Assembly: GCA_014529385.2 (NCBI GenBank)
Contig: CM043962.1
Span: 44,943,098-45,007,097, forward strand
DNA from: Adiantum capillus-veneris
Taxonomy: Eukaryota; Streptophyta; Polypodiopsida; Polypodiales; Pteridaceae
Direction: 5' to 3'
Length of the DNA stretch: 64,000 nucleotides
Part shown: in pieces, positions 36,950 through 47,419 of the stretch
Layout of the letters: every line of letters begins with the position of its first letter
Position numbering within the stretch: the stretch's first letter is position 1
The notes under the pieces: model-generated
What the model was told of the DNA's origin: nothing
The model's input: the letters and a program-made list of their open reading frames with translations, nothing else
Databases searched by the model: none
Program-made: the position numbers and the translations under genes

Positions 36950-38245
36950 CTAGGGCCCTCCAAAATCTAGCAAGTCCAAGAGTAGAGTTGGGTGGCATGA
37001 GAATTTTGAAGCTGAAAACTCTGAAAGGAATCTTCTCACAAGTCTCCAAAGTTTAGCTCTCTCGAAACCATTTTTACAGAAAGAGTCCACAAGCATTTTA
37101 ATGTCTTTAGTGGCTTTCGTAGCATTGGAGTTACAATAGAGTATTGGTTTGAGCTGTGAGATAATGACCTTATGTGCCCATTCAGATGGCCGGTTGCTAG
37201 ATCGTTTGAGGTATCTTATGGGTGTGCACGGGAGTTTATCTTCTTTTGGCATAAGGCTTTTTGTGAGATAGCCAAATTGGGTAGACATATGGAGGTTTAG
37301 AAATTTGGTAGAGTTACCAGAGGTGGTTTCAATGGGTAAGCAATTGGGGTAGATTTTGTGTTGCTCTATGAAGAATGATGGGTTTGTAGAGTTTATGAGT
37401 AAGATATCGTCGTAATATCTAAAGGGATGGCCTAAAGTTGAGAGAATCTCTTTAGCATTATGTGTTTTGAGAGTGTTAGAGAGGAACTCAAACTTTAGGG
37501 AGTGGAGGTAGAGATTGCACGATAGGGGGGAGCATGCAAGTCCCATTGGGATTCCGTTGGTTTGTCTATAAATTTTCCCTTGACATTGTAAAAACATGTT
37601 ATTAATGAGCCAATCGTTAAGTTGGAGTACTTCCTTGAGATTAAATGAACGGCTTGATTTGTATCTATAGGAAGACCAAGTACCCTCTATGCAATTGGAT
37701 GGGAATCTTTTGAAAGAGGTGAACGTTTCTAGGGATGCGGAGAAGGCATGGGAAATTAACAAGGTAAGATGATGGATTAGGCCTTGTACCCCTGCGTGTG
37801 GGATGTTCTCGAAGCATCTTTTCACATCCCCTGAGTAGAATTGTGTTGCATGAGAGGGGAGGTTGAGGATGCAATCGTAAACCGAATCTACAATCCACCA
37901 AGATTGTAAATGAAGATGGTGACATACAAGTGCTTTGTTGTTAAGTTTTTTGGCTCGTTCCTTGAGTAGTGGTATACAAGTTTTTAGCAAGCAAGCCATA
38001 AGTGTAGAAATTTCTGAGTAGCAACAGGCAGCCCCACATGTAATCCATCTAAAAGAGGCCTTATGCAGTTTGTATATGCCGGTGAGATAGGGGAGGGAGT
38101 GGTGTTCTGGAAAGGAGTATTGAGAAAGAAAACGTAGCACAAGGGAGGTAACTCCCTCAATCCCTAGAGGAGATGGTGTAAAATCGTTGCCTTGTAGGCA
38201 TTTTTGGGCTCCAAAAAGAACAAAGGCCTTACAAATGATAATCAT
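36950..38245 (-). CDS. Penelope-like reverse transcriptase, 431 aa open frame
   Basis: Uninterrupted from ATG at 38245. RT signatures in order: GDVKRCFENIPH (motif A, catalytic D), QTNGIPMGLACSPLSCNLYL (motif B region), RYYDDILLINS (motif C, YxDD form YYDD) and KFLNLHMS (motif D region). A C-terminal block, TPIRYLKRSSNRPSEWAHK and following helices, is typical of Penelope-like elements and unlike LINE, Copia or gypsy RT. I see no GIY-YIG endonuclease after it; the frame ends in FGGP. The natural N-terminus probably lies upstream, because 38246-38400 keeps compatible sequence in other frames (ELTNAFSAYSSL, EIKELRNKFFLTCIDKAPNN). The full protein is therefore frameshifted. Family placement is by motif resemblance. 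Confidence 0.75.
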   Translation of the reverse strand: MIIICKAFVLFGAQKCLQGNDFTPSPLGIEGVTSLVLRFLSQYSFPEHHSLPYLTGIYKLHKASFRWITCGAACCYSEISTLMACLLKTCIPLLKERAKKLNNKALVCHHLHLQSWWIVDSVYDCILNLPSHATQFYSGDVKRCFENIPHAGVQGLIHHLTLLISHAFSASLETFTSFKRFPSNCIEGTWSSYRYKSSRSFNLKEVLQLNDWLINNMFLQCQGKIYRQTNGIPMGLACSPLSCNLYLHSLKFEFLSNTLKTHNAKEILSTLGHPFRYYDDILLINSTNPSFFIEQHKIYPNCLPIETTSGNSTKFLNLHMSTQFGYLTKSLMPKEDKLPCTPIRYLKRSSNRPSEWAHKVIISQLKPILYCNSNATKATKDIKMLVDSFCKNGFERAKLWRLVRRFLSEFSASKFSCHPTLLLDLLDFGGP

Positions 38246-38387
38246 ATTGTTCGGAGCCTTGTCGATGCAAGTAAGAAAGAATTTGTTCCTTAGTTCTTTA
38301 ATTTCTCTTGTGAGATCATTATGGATGTGGTGTTGTATTTTAGAAGGGAGGAATAAGCTGAGAACGCATTAGTTAATTCTCCAAGTG

Positions 38388-38858
38388 TTAGGTCAGAAGG
38401 TAGATGATGCAACCACATTTTATGAGATATAAGAGTGCTTGATTTAGCTCCTCAAATGCTTTTATGAAGTTAGGTGGCTTAGTTGGTATGTGACCAAGAC
38501 CGTGGCCACAAAGGTGAGCGAGAGAGGTACTCATAAAATAACAAAAGTTCGTGGAAATTACGCGTTGTGCGGTGTTTTCCAAGTTACAAAAGCACTCATG
38601 GGGTGTGAGAGAGGTGAAAACTTCCTTCGCGGAACAGAGTGTTACTTTCAAAGGGGGATCAAAAGCCCAACTAAAAATGCATTCATCCCATAGGGGAGTG
38701 TTGGAAATGCCAAGCCCGAAGAAAAACAAGCTAAAGAAAGACGTGAGATTTTTGATATCAAGCAAGGGGTTGACAAAATGAAGGGGTACAAAGGTTCCCT
38801 TCGCCTTGCTCTTGGGGATGAACCGAAAGCGTCCATGAACATCCTTGGAAACCTGCAT
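38388..38858 (-). pseudogene. N-terminal part of the Penelope-like protein
   Basis: The frame runs from ATG 38858 (MQVSKDVHGRF) to a stop at 38388. It continues downstream into the RT frame after at least two frame changes between 38246 and 38400. It is rich in aromatic and Cys residues (HECFC, GHGLGHIPTKPP). Its start overlaps the stop of the upstream frame in the arrangement TGATG. No database family is recognised by eye. Its role as the region before RT is inferred from position. Confidence 0.5.
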
Positions 38859-39378
38859 CAATCATAAAGGAGGGATTTAGCACTAGTTACGCATGCCTGG
38901 GTGAAGGCAGGTTTGGTTTTTGGAGTTGGGATGGGGGGTGGGGCAAAAGCTTGTACAAAGAAAGGTGGCAAAGTGGGGATGGGGTTTTGAGGGGTGCGGT
39001 TACTAGCGGTGGAGTTGGCTGGGGAGGGTATCTTCCATCTTGGAGGTGTAGTAGAGGTATTCGAGCATTGAGAGGGGAAGTTCCTTCCTCTTCCGCGTGC
39101 GGTTTGATTTCCTTCTCCACGCGCTTTTTTGGCCGAACGCATATCATGGGATGCCTTCGAAATTGGAGCAACTGCCACATTCACAAAAGTATCCACTTCC
39201 CTGAATGAACTGCAAGAAGGTGCTTTTTGGCTAAACAAAACAGAATGAGTGATAGCATCCTTTAGCTTTTGCCTGTAGAATACATGGAGGAGGAGAGCTT
39301 TAATCACTTCTTGGGCTTCTTTAGCAACCCAACTCATAAAGGCAATAGTAGACCATTCAAGGCTTGAGCTTGGGAAGA

Positions 39379-39422
<44 letters not shown>

Positions 39423-39463
39423 GGGAGATAGAGAAAGAGAGAAGAAGAGGGAGAGCGAGACAT
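38858..39463 (-). CDS. ORF1-like basic protein upstream of the Penelope-like RT
   Basis: The open frame is 201 codons from ATG 39463. The first 35 residues are translation of a GA/TC array (SLSLSLS) and are probably not original. An internal Met in the phrase AFMSWVAKEAQEV near residue 43 is a more credible start. The remainder holds a helical stretch (KEAQEVIKALLLHVFY), a basic RGRGRN stretch suited to RNA binding, and a proline-rich tail. It ends in TGATG, overlapping the next start, a layout compatible with coupled re-initiation. Function not recognised. Confidence 0.4.
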
Positions 39464-39466
39464 AGA

Positions 39467-39512
<46 letters not shown>
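39390..39512. repeat. Two (GA)n arrays
   Basis: (GA)n at about 39390-39419 and 39471-39512, separated by GA-rich sequence containing CATAGAGCTATAGAG. Confidence 0.95.
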
Positions 39513-39517
<5 letters not shown>

Positions 39518-39955
39518 ATCAACATCATCAATAGGGGGCCTATCGCTCTCTCTTTTGGAACACTGTCGGAGGAAATTCTAAAAAAATAGGTTTATTTTTT
39601 GGGGTTTCACACTATTTTTCTCTTTTTCAGGGCAGGGTTTCACCTTTTTCCCTTGCCCTCAACCAGCATTTTTAAAATTGAGAATGGCACAATATTAAGT
39701 TGAGACACATTTTTTCCGAACATTGCTATCAGCTACGGTGAGCTACCTGAAGCTGTTGAACAATGCTGGCGCACACTTTGAATGCAACCACGCATGCTTG
39801 CATGCACACATACACAGGCAAGAACCAAGCCGGCAACTACCTGTCAGCTTCATCTATTTTGTTCTCACTAAGCGCCGAGCGGCGACAAATCCACTCACAA
39901 ATCTAGGGAAGACGCATGCAAGATTGCTTCAGATTTTGAAGTTGATTAACGTGGT

Positions 39956-39959
<4 letters not shown>
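39513..39959. other. Non-coding; reverse copy of the 34-35 kb motif
   Basis: No gene. Read on the minus strand, 39680-39722 gives GGAAAAAATGTGTCTCAACT, then TAATATTGTGCCAT. This is the same order as the repeats at 34.5-35.8 kb, so it is a reversed, diverged copy. Confidence 0.6.
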
Positions 39960-40051
<92 letters not shown>

Positions 40052-40082
40052 AGGGAGAGGGAGAGGGAGAGCAAGACACAGA

Positions 40083-40121
<39 letters not shown>

Positions 40122-40170
40122 GCAGATAGAAAGCACACCAGATAGGCTGCACACACACACACACACACAC
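39960..40170. repeat. Long (GA)n, (GAGGGA)n, (GA)n and (CA)n arrays
   Basis: (GA)n at 39960-40042, GGGAGA-type hexamers at 40041-40071, (GA)n at 40089-40119 and (CA)n at 40150-40170. They abut the 3' end of the LINE; read in the LINE's direction they are (TG)n then (TC)n. Confidence 0.95.
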
Positions 40171-40233
40171 AGAGAGATAGTTCTATTATCGTCCTCGGAG
40201 GTCAAATATGACCTATGGGACCAAATGAACATG
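40171..40233 (-). other. LINE 3' untranslated end
   Basis: About 60 bases between the last stop of the LINE frame and the simple repeat. No poly-A is visible. The element appears to run directly into (TC)3(TG)n. Confidence 0.5.
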
Positions 40234-41053
40234 TCACGTGGTGTGAGTGCAGGTCATAAGTGACTCTCGATGCTCAAAAATGGTTGAAATGAGCGTCACA
40301 AAAGAGACTCCACATCGTGGTTGGGAGAGGAAGGTATGTAGGGAGAGCTCGTGGCTGAATATATGGGGAAAAGAGGACCTAATGTGGTCAAAAGCTGAGC
40401 ACTCAAGTAGTGTGTGGTACTCACTCTCTCGCACTTGACGAGGGCATAAGGTGGTCAAAAGAGGACCTAATGGGGAAAGAGGACCTAATGTGGTCAAAAG
40501 CTGAGCACTCAATTAGTGTGTGGTACTCACTCTCTCGCACTTGACGAGGGCATAAGGTGCAAAGTCGATGAGACTCCTTGCCAGTGCCCCAACGTCCTGT
40601 CTCACAGCATAGAGAATGGGAGCTAAGACGAATGGAGGCAATGGTGCGGATTGCACTCAATGGGATGGGCTCAAGGATGTAGGGATGGGTTCGGTTATCG
40701 CGTTCGGAGAAGAAGAGAGATTTGTAGTTTGGGGCAATGTGTGTGGTGTAATGGCTGAAGCGAGAACCTCCGGATTTCTCCCAAGCCGTGATACATTGGC
40801 GTTGTAAGAAGGCCTCATTAACTTGGGAGTCGATCGACACATCCTTGACCAAGTGACATGCATCCCATCTTCCAAACCATTTCTTGATGTCAAGCATCCA
40901 CCCCGAACTTAGTATTTTGCTCTTGCATGTCTTTTAGACCTTTTGACTTGCTTCATATGCGATTCTAGGAAGTCGATACAAAGGGCTACGTTGTGTCTTA
41001 AGCATGTACTCCACAACCCTTTGCATGTCCAAGACCTCAATGGGAAGCGATCC
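40234..41053 (-). pseudogene. LINE ORF2, 3' part (separated by insertion and inversion)
   Basis: The minus-strand frame opens at the target duplication GGATC (41053-41049) with GSLPIEVLDMQ and continues the protein interrupted at 59859. It carries an in-frame TAA (40934) and then a Cys/His unit near the C-terminus, CTLCPRQVRESEYHTLIEC, the zf-RVT type common at the end of LINE ORF2. A 106-bp tandem duplication (about 40375-40560) repeats that unit and shifts the frame, so the original C-terminus is read in a second frame ending at 40234. Identity as the missing half rests on frame continuity and the shared target duplication. Confidence 0.85.
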
Positions 41054-41681
<628 letters not shown>

Positions 41682-43052
41682 TGCCCCCCTTCCTGATGTA
41701 GATTCCGTCCTCGGAAGCTATTGAGTTGAAGTGCGTTCGTCGAGGTGGAAGAGCATTTGAGTGAATGTCCTTAGCCTTCTTCAATCACTGCAAAATCAAA
41801 CAACATTGGCACAGTAATTGCATTCTCATAAGTGATTAAAAAGCATATGCAGTTTTAGGTAGACAAATTGATTGGTAAAAGAATTTCAAACAATTTGTCA
41901 GCAATGAACATTAAATTGCAATGTAATCAAATGCATAAAGAGATGTAAAGGTAAAAAATTAAACAAGTCTAAGGTCGCTAATTTGACGGTCGAAAGGCAC
42001 TAGAGATCGAATATTAAGACCATGGGTAAGCTTCTTAATTTTTTGTGGTCAATTAAGTTGTTTAATCGCGAGAGCCAAGTATTCATGTTCGAGGGCTGGC
42101 TAGAGGCTATATCTAAAAGACCTTGTAGTTAAGCTACCATAAAAGGAATTTCTCATGAAATCATCGCCTGACTGATTACTTTTTCTTTGACCCCCCAAAG
42201 TCTTTTCACAGTGATTCAATTTGATGTGTGTGCTTATTTTGTATGCCTTGGGTTTTTTGCTTTTCAAGGAAAAGCGCCCACACTGGGAACCTCTAGGGCT
42301 CTACTACCATAGGCAATACATGTGAGTGAAGTACCAAATCAAGTTGAGATTTCTCTTCCAGCTTAAGATTTTACAGTGTGGCACTTTGATTTTTTGTTTG
42401 TTCATTTTTAGCATTTTAATTTTGTAACTTTGGGGGGTCATATAACATTGATACACCTCCTCAGGCTCATCACACTAGTAAACTCCCTTTATAATACTTA
42501 AGCTAAAGGTCAATAGGGTCAAGCCCACTAGAAAGCCCTAGTACATTTCACACAATGCTGCCTAAATTGGATTAAGAACCTAAGTAACCATTGATTATTA
42601 GGAAGGCATTCCCCATGGTATTAAGAGAAGATCTCTAACACCTAACTTGGTCAAACTAGCTTAGTCGGACTGCTTGATTTTTAAACCTAGACAAGTGATT
42701 ATGACAAAAAATTACATTGAATTAAATGTTTGATACTAAGCAAATGCGGTGAATATTAGGCTACCAATCACAATTAAAGCAGACAATCATAGATGCAAAA
42801 AAGATAAGGGGCAATGCTAATGGACAAGAAACACATGTTTGTGTCGATAGTCGCGCTTGATTTGAAGAGTGAGTCGAGATAAAGATTCCATGAAGGTCCA
42901 AATCCTATCAATAGCAACACGCTCCTATACACACTAGGAAACAAAAGGAATACCTCCAGGAGGCACATTAGTGGGAAAGGTACCAACACTTATTAAACAC
43001 AACAAAAAACATAAGGAACCCTAACCTAATTATTTGCACTCCCCCTAGAGAG
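41682..43052 (-). other. Gypsy 3' non-coding region
   Basis: About 1.37 kb between the 3' LTR and the acidic frame. It is AT-rich, with no protein-coding signal on either strand that I can support. Near 41682 it contains the purine tract AGGAAGGGGGGCA on the minus strand. Confidence 0.6.
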
Positions 43053-43475
43053 TCAAGGGAATAGGATATTGTAGAGGTTGGGGGGAAACCCTAAGGCTAA
43101 ACCCCTGTCCTCGTCGTCGAGATAAACAAAGTCATCATCCATGAGACCATATGTGTCATCCGTGTAGTCCTGTAAATTTTCTTCTTCATCATAGGTGCCC
43201 ATGTTTACTAAGAAGGTCACTAAACGCCTATAGTCATCTTGGTCAAAAGGGTAGGCTTGTGCAATGGGAGAAACGCTCTCTACTAAGTATGGATCAGACG
43301 TGGTCAAGAGACGTATCAACCATTCTAACTCCTCAAAATTCCTCTCACATGCTAGCGTACCTATCAAATCCCATTCACATGCAAGCACTAGAAAGACCAT
43401 GTGAAATATTTGTGAAAAGTAACGAGGGTACCTCTCACCCAAGGCAGGAGTGGATGACTCTAGCGTACTAGCCAT
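43053..43475 (-). CDS. Small acidic protein of unknown function between gypsy pol and the 3' LTR
   Basis: 140 codons from ATG 43475 (MASTLESSTPALGERYPRYF) to a stop at 43053, uninterrupted. The N-terminal half is mixed hydrophobic (FHMVFLVLACEWDLIG) and the C-terminal half is strongly acidic (DEEENLQDYTDDTYGL, DDDFVYLDDEDRG). No signal peptide, convincing membrane helix or known domain is seen, so an envelope-like role is not supported. It lies inside the LTRs in the position where some Ty3 elements carry an extra gene. Its intact state while gag and pol are broken is notable but could be chance for 423 bp. Confidence 0.5.
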   Translation of the reverse strand: MASTLESSTPALGERYPRYFSQIFHMVFLVLACEWDLIGTLACERNFEELEWLIRLLTTSDPYLVESVSPIAQAYPFDQDDYRRLVTFLVNMGTYDEEENLQDYTDDTYGLMDDDFVYLDDEDRGLALGFPPNLYNILFP

Positions 43476-43560
43476 ATCTGTACACGCAAATAGATGATGG
43501 TTAGAGTGCAAATATTACAGGGGTCGTGTTCTTGTGCATAATTTGTTTTTATGATTTGTG

Positions 43561-43972
43561 TTATGGCTCTTGCTCTTTTACTTTTTTATCTTGTTTTTGT
43601 GAGTATAAGGCTTTATATATACATTCCCTAAGATTGGAGATTAAGAGGTCAGGGAGAAAGGTTGAGAGGGAAGCAAGTGAATAATGGATGTCCACAAACA
43701 CTCCCCCCTTCCTTGGGTAGATCATATCGTTTGAAATGATGTCGTCACCCTTTGAAACCAGTTGTTCCAAGTTGTTATAGGTGAAGATTTTTGCCAGTAG
43801 TTTTCTATTACCTTAGGTGCCTCGTCGAGTTGCAAGGGTGGTAAGGTACTCTCCCAGGATCGAACTTGAAGTGGTTCATTAGGTGATTCTTGAACACTGG
43901 AAGGTGTGGATTCCTTTGTAGCTTCATGGAGGTCCACTATTGTAGGTGGAGGCTGTGTAGAAGCTTATACCT
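43561..43972 (-). pseudogene. Fragmented reading frames after gypsy pol
   Basis: Two overlapping minus-strand frames (43722-43937, MDLHEATKESTPSSV, and 43561-43770) with a Ser/Pro/Glu-rich composition. They may be a decayed C-terminal extension of pol or the start of the extra gene. Not recognised. Confidence 0.3.
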
Positions 43973-45256
43973 CTATGGATGTATTACATGAGGAGCTAGA
44001 AGCTTCATGGCTTGTGAATGTTGGCTATCCTTCAACTTTGCTAGAGTTTGCAACGTAGGTGACTTTGCTTGAATGATAGGGGTAAGAGTCGGTGGTCGCG
44101 TCGTGACACTACCAGTATCCCAATCAATAGTGCATTTGGTTGCCAACATCCACGTGCGTCCCAAGTTTACATTGCCTTCCATAGCTCCCGCGGGCATGAC
44201 TAGAAACCTCTGCACTATGCTTCCATTGTCATAGACAACAGGGGTCTGAAGGACTCCAAGAATAGCAGTTTTCTTTTTATTAATGCCCTTGACTTGCATC
44301 GTACTCCGGGATAGGGTCGATTTCCCTAATTGACACCAAACTCCATAGGATAACAAATTGTGTTTAGCTCCCGTATCTAATAAGGCATTGTATAGTACTT
44401 TCCCATAGGGGCTATTTAGCTCAATTGGGTATCGTAGGGGTGGCTCAGATTCTAATGAGTCATCATCTGTGTCCTCGAAAAATGCTTGCGTGATTCCCAG
44501 ATTAGCCTCTCGTTGGCGTCTAAGACGTTGTTGTCGTTCTCGAGCCTCAACTCTTGCTTGGATTTTTTTAAGCTCTGCTTGTTCCTTGGCAGCCTTCTTT
44601 TGATGGATGGCTTGCAACTCTTCCTGGCTTAGAGGATCATAATATCTTTTGAATTTACTCCCATTAAGAAATCCAATGGTTTCAACTCCATCTAGAGTCT
44701 CCACACGAATGGTACCTTGCGGAGTAATTTCACACACTCGATATGGTCCCTTACCAACGTATTTCAATTTCTTCTTTTCATTACGTACCCCGTACATAAG
44801 AACTTTATCACCAACCTTGATGTCTTTATCCTTTAAATGGCTATCGAACCACTTCTTTCTCCTATCTTTCTCCACTAGAGCATTTCGCACAGCTAATTGC
44901 CTCTCTTCATCTAGCCTTTCCAGGATATATAATCGCTCAATTGAGGGGTTATCATCCCAACCTTCTTGAGAAGCTACTCGAAGACTAGGAATGACAAACT
45001 CCCATGGCATAACTGCTTTTTGACCATACACCATCTTAAACGGTGTGCAATTAATAGCAACTTTATACGCAGTACGATAAGCCCATAAAGCTGATGTAAG
45101 CTTTAGGTCCCAATCAATGCGATTAGCCTCAACTGTCTTTGTCAAAATGGAGATGAGAGTTTTGTTGGTACTCTCAGCTTGGCCATTTGCTTGGGGATAA
45201 TAGGGTGTAGACTTGTGGTGAGATATCATGAAGTTTGATGTGAGTTCTTTTATTAC
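43973..45256 (-). pseudogene. Gypsy integrase C-terminal part fused to a second retropepsin-like domain
   Basis: This continues the integrase frame after TAA 45257. The third catalytic residue is in NGQAESTNKT, followed by the integrase C-terminal domain (WDLKLTSALWAYRTAY and VGDKVLMYG). Then comes a charged helix of about 60 residues rich in K, E, R and Q. A domain follows with ALLDTGAKHNLLSYGVW, FLVMPAG, NVNLGRTWM and CTIDW. D-T-G-A followed by a hydrophobic-hydrophobic-G-R-x-W-M block is the pattern of a retroviral-type aspartic protease. It ends at 43973. A protease in this position is not the usual Ty3 order. Another protease-like domain lies before RT. Confidence 0.75.
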
Positions 45257-46531
45257 TTAATTTATAAAATGAGTTCCATTGTCACTCACAAGTTCAAAGG
45301 GGCATCCAAAACGTGTGATAATGTTCTCAAAGAGGAACTTAGCTGTTGTTTTTGCATCCGCCTTCCGTGTTGTTTTTGCTTCAGCCCATTTGGTTACATA
45401 GTCGGTAGCCACAATGATATATCGTGATTGCGTGTTACGTGCAGCCGGACTAATCGGTCCTACAAAGTCTAAGCCCCACTTTTCAAATGGTTGGGTTACC
45501 TTGATGGGATGTAGAGGCATCCTATCACTTCTTTGTGGCTTCTTGAAGCGTTGGCATTCATCACATCCCTTTGCAAAAAGTGATGCATCCTTAAACAGAG
45601 TGGGCCACCAATAGCCTGACTGTAAGATCTTTCGGGCAGTCAACTTTCCTGAAAAGTGACCACCAGCCATGCCCATGTGTGCCTCTTGTAGAATATATAA
45701 ATACTCATCCTCGCGGGCACAGCGTCTAAGAACATCATCTTTTCCTCTCTTATAGAGAGTTCCAGCCAGTAAGCAATAGGGTTCGCATTCCTTGATTAAT
45801 TTTTGAGCTATATCTTTTCGCAGCTCTTTGGGTGGAAAACCATTAACTAAGAAGTTAACAATCTTTTCACTCCATTCAGGCATTGTCTCAACAATGAACA
45901 AAGGAGTATCAGGAAATTCATCATCAACCCCCGTAGGAGCTTCACCATTAGGGATACGAGATAAATGATCCGCCATGCCATGTTTCCTCCCAGGCCTCAC
46001 AACAACGGTGAAGTCAAACTCAAGAAGAATTAACAACCATCGTGTAATTCGACCTGTGGAACACGGCTTGTTTACCAAATAGAGCAATGCTTGATGATCA
46101 ACATAAAACACAAACTTGGTAGCAAGAAGGTAATAGCGAAATTTCTTTACTGCGTAAATCATAGCTAGACCTTCGCGCTCTGTAGTAGTGTAGTTCATCT
46201 CGGCATCATTTAATTGGCGACTTGCAAAGCTAATAGGGTAGTCCAATTTATGTTCTCCTGGTTGAGTTAGAACACACCCAATAGCAAAATTTGATGCATC
46301 AATATGCACATGAAAAAGGACATTCCAATCAGGTGTTCGCAGGATTGGAGCACTTGTTAGGGCCTTCTTTAATAACTCATAAGATTGATGATATTCTTCC
46401 GTCCAGTGAAACTCGATAAGAAGCTTGTACAATGGACGCGCTATCTCAGCAAAGTTTAAAATAAACCTTCGATAATAACCAACATGGCCCATAAATCTTT
46501 GAACCCCTTTATAGTTAGTAGGTGGTGGCAA
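45257..46531 (-). pseudogene. Gypsy RT C-terminal part, RNase H and integrase N-terminal part
   Basis: In order: the RT connection region (FMGHVGYYRRFI); RNase H with HIDASNFAIGCVLTQ, TTEREGLAM and YVDHQAL; the integrase zinc-binding motif (H...H...C...C around AHMGMAGGHFSGK and GCDECQR); and catalytic Asp residues in GLDFVGPI and SDNGTHF. A TAA at 45257 interrupts integrase three codons after the second Asp block. The same frame resumes beyond it. Typical Ty3/gypsy integrase without a visible chromodomain. Confidence 0.9.
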
Positions 46532-46621
46532 ATCGGCAATGGCTTTAATCTTACTCTCATCTGTGGATATCCCGTTCTTAGATACTATATGCCCTAGAAT
46601 GACTCCATGCTTAATCCAAAA

Positions 46622-47364
46622 TTAGCATTTGAAAGGGTTCAATGAGATGCGATAAAATCTGCACCTTTCAAATATTTTTCGTCGATATAACAAATGCTTC
46701 TCCCAAGAAGAATAAACACAAAGGTCGTCTAGGAAAGCTTCACAAAACTCCCTTAGAAATTCTTTAAACGCAGTGTTTATTAATCGCTGGAATGTAGCAG
46801 GGGCATTTGTTAAATCAAAATCCATAACACGAAATGAAAACACTCCAAACTCTGTGATAAAAGCAGTTTTAGCTTGGTCCTTTAATGCAATTGTGATTTG
46901 ATTGTAACCAGAGTACCCATCTTGAGGTCCACACACACTCTTAGTTTCCCATTATTTTTTGGCACAATGACTATTGGAGAAACCCATTCTGAGTGCTCAA
47001 TAGGGTATATGAATCCACATTGGATAAGTTTTTCAATCTCCTCTTGTACAATTTTGGTGTACTTAGGATTCATTGGATAGGGTCGTTGCTGGACGGGTTT
47101 AGAAGTGTTGATCATGGGAATCGTATGTTGCACCACAGAAGGTGGAACGCCCTCCATGTCATGATATGTCCAAGCAAAGATATCCTTGTATTCCTTGAGG
47201 ATCTCCTTAAGTACAGCCTCTTCAGTTTCAGTAAGGTCTTGAGCAATAAAGACTGGTTTAGACTCCTCACCTGGTTCTGCTAATTCTATCTCTTTAACTA
47301 CCGCTGGACCATCATAGACTCCACTGCTTCCATTGGTAGGTATTCGTTGGGCTTTGGCATACAC
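46622..47364 (-). pseudogene. Gypsy reverse transcriptase N-terminal part (internal deletion)
   Basis: The first frame (47364-46882) has the pol linker and the RT start: PYPMNPKYTKIVQEEIEKL, SEWVSPIVIVPKNNGKLRV, CVDL. It then jumps into DGYSGYNQI in another frame (46936-46622), with AFLDDLCVYS as the YxDD motif (FLDD here). About 30-35 residues normally found between CVD and DGYSGY are missing, which means a deletion with frameshift near 46915. A TAA at 46622 falls inside the usual KCxF motif. The enzyme is dead. Confidence 0.88.
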
Positions 47365-47419
47365 AACCTTTCGCTCCCCCGTGGTATAAGATTTAAAATG
47401 TTCAGGAGCCGTATGTAAG

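Noticed and set aside
43053-43475. Calling the acidic frame an envelope gene
   Set aside because: No signal peptide, cleavage site or transmembrane helix; position alone is not enough.
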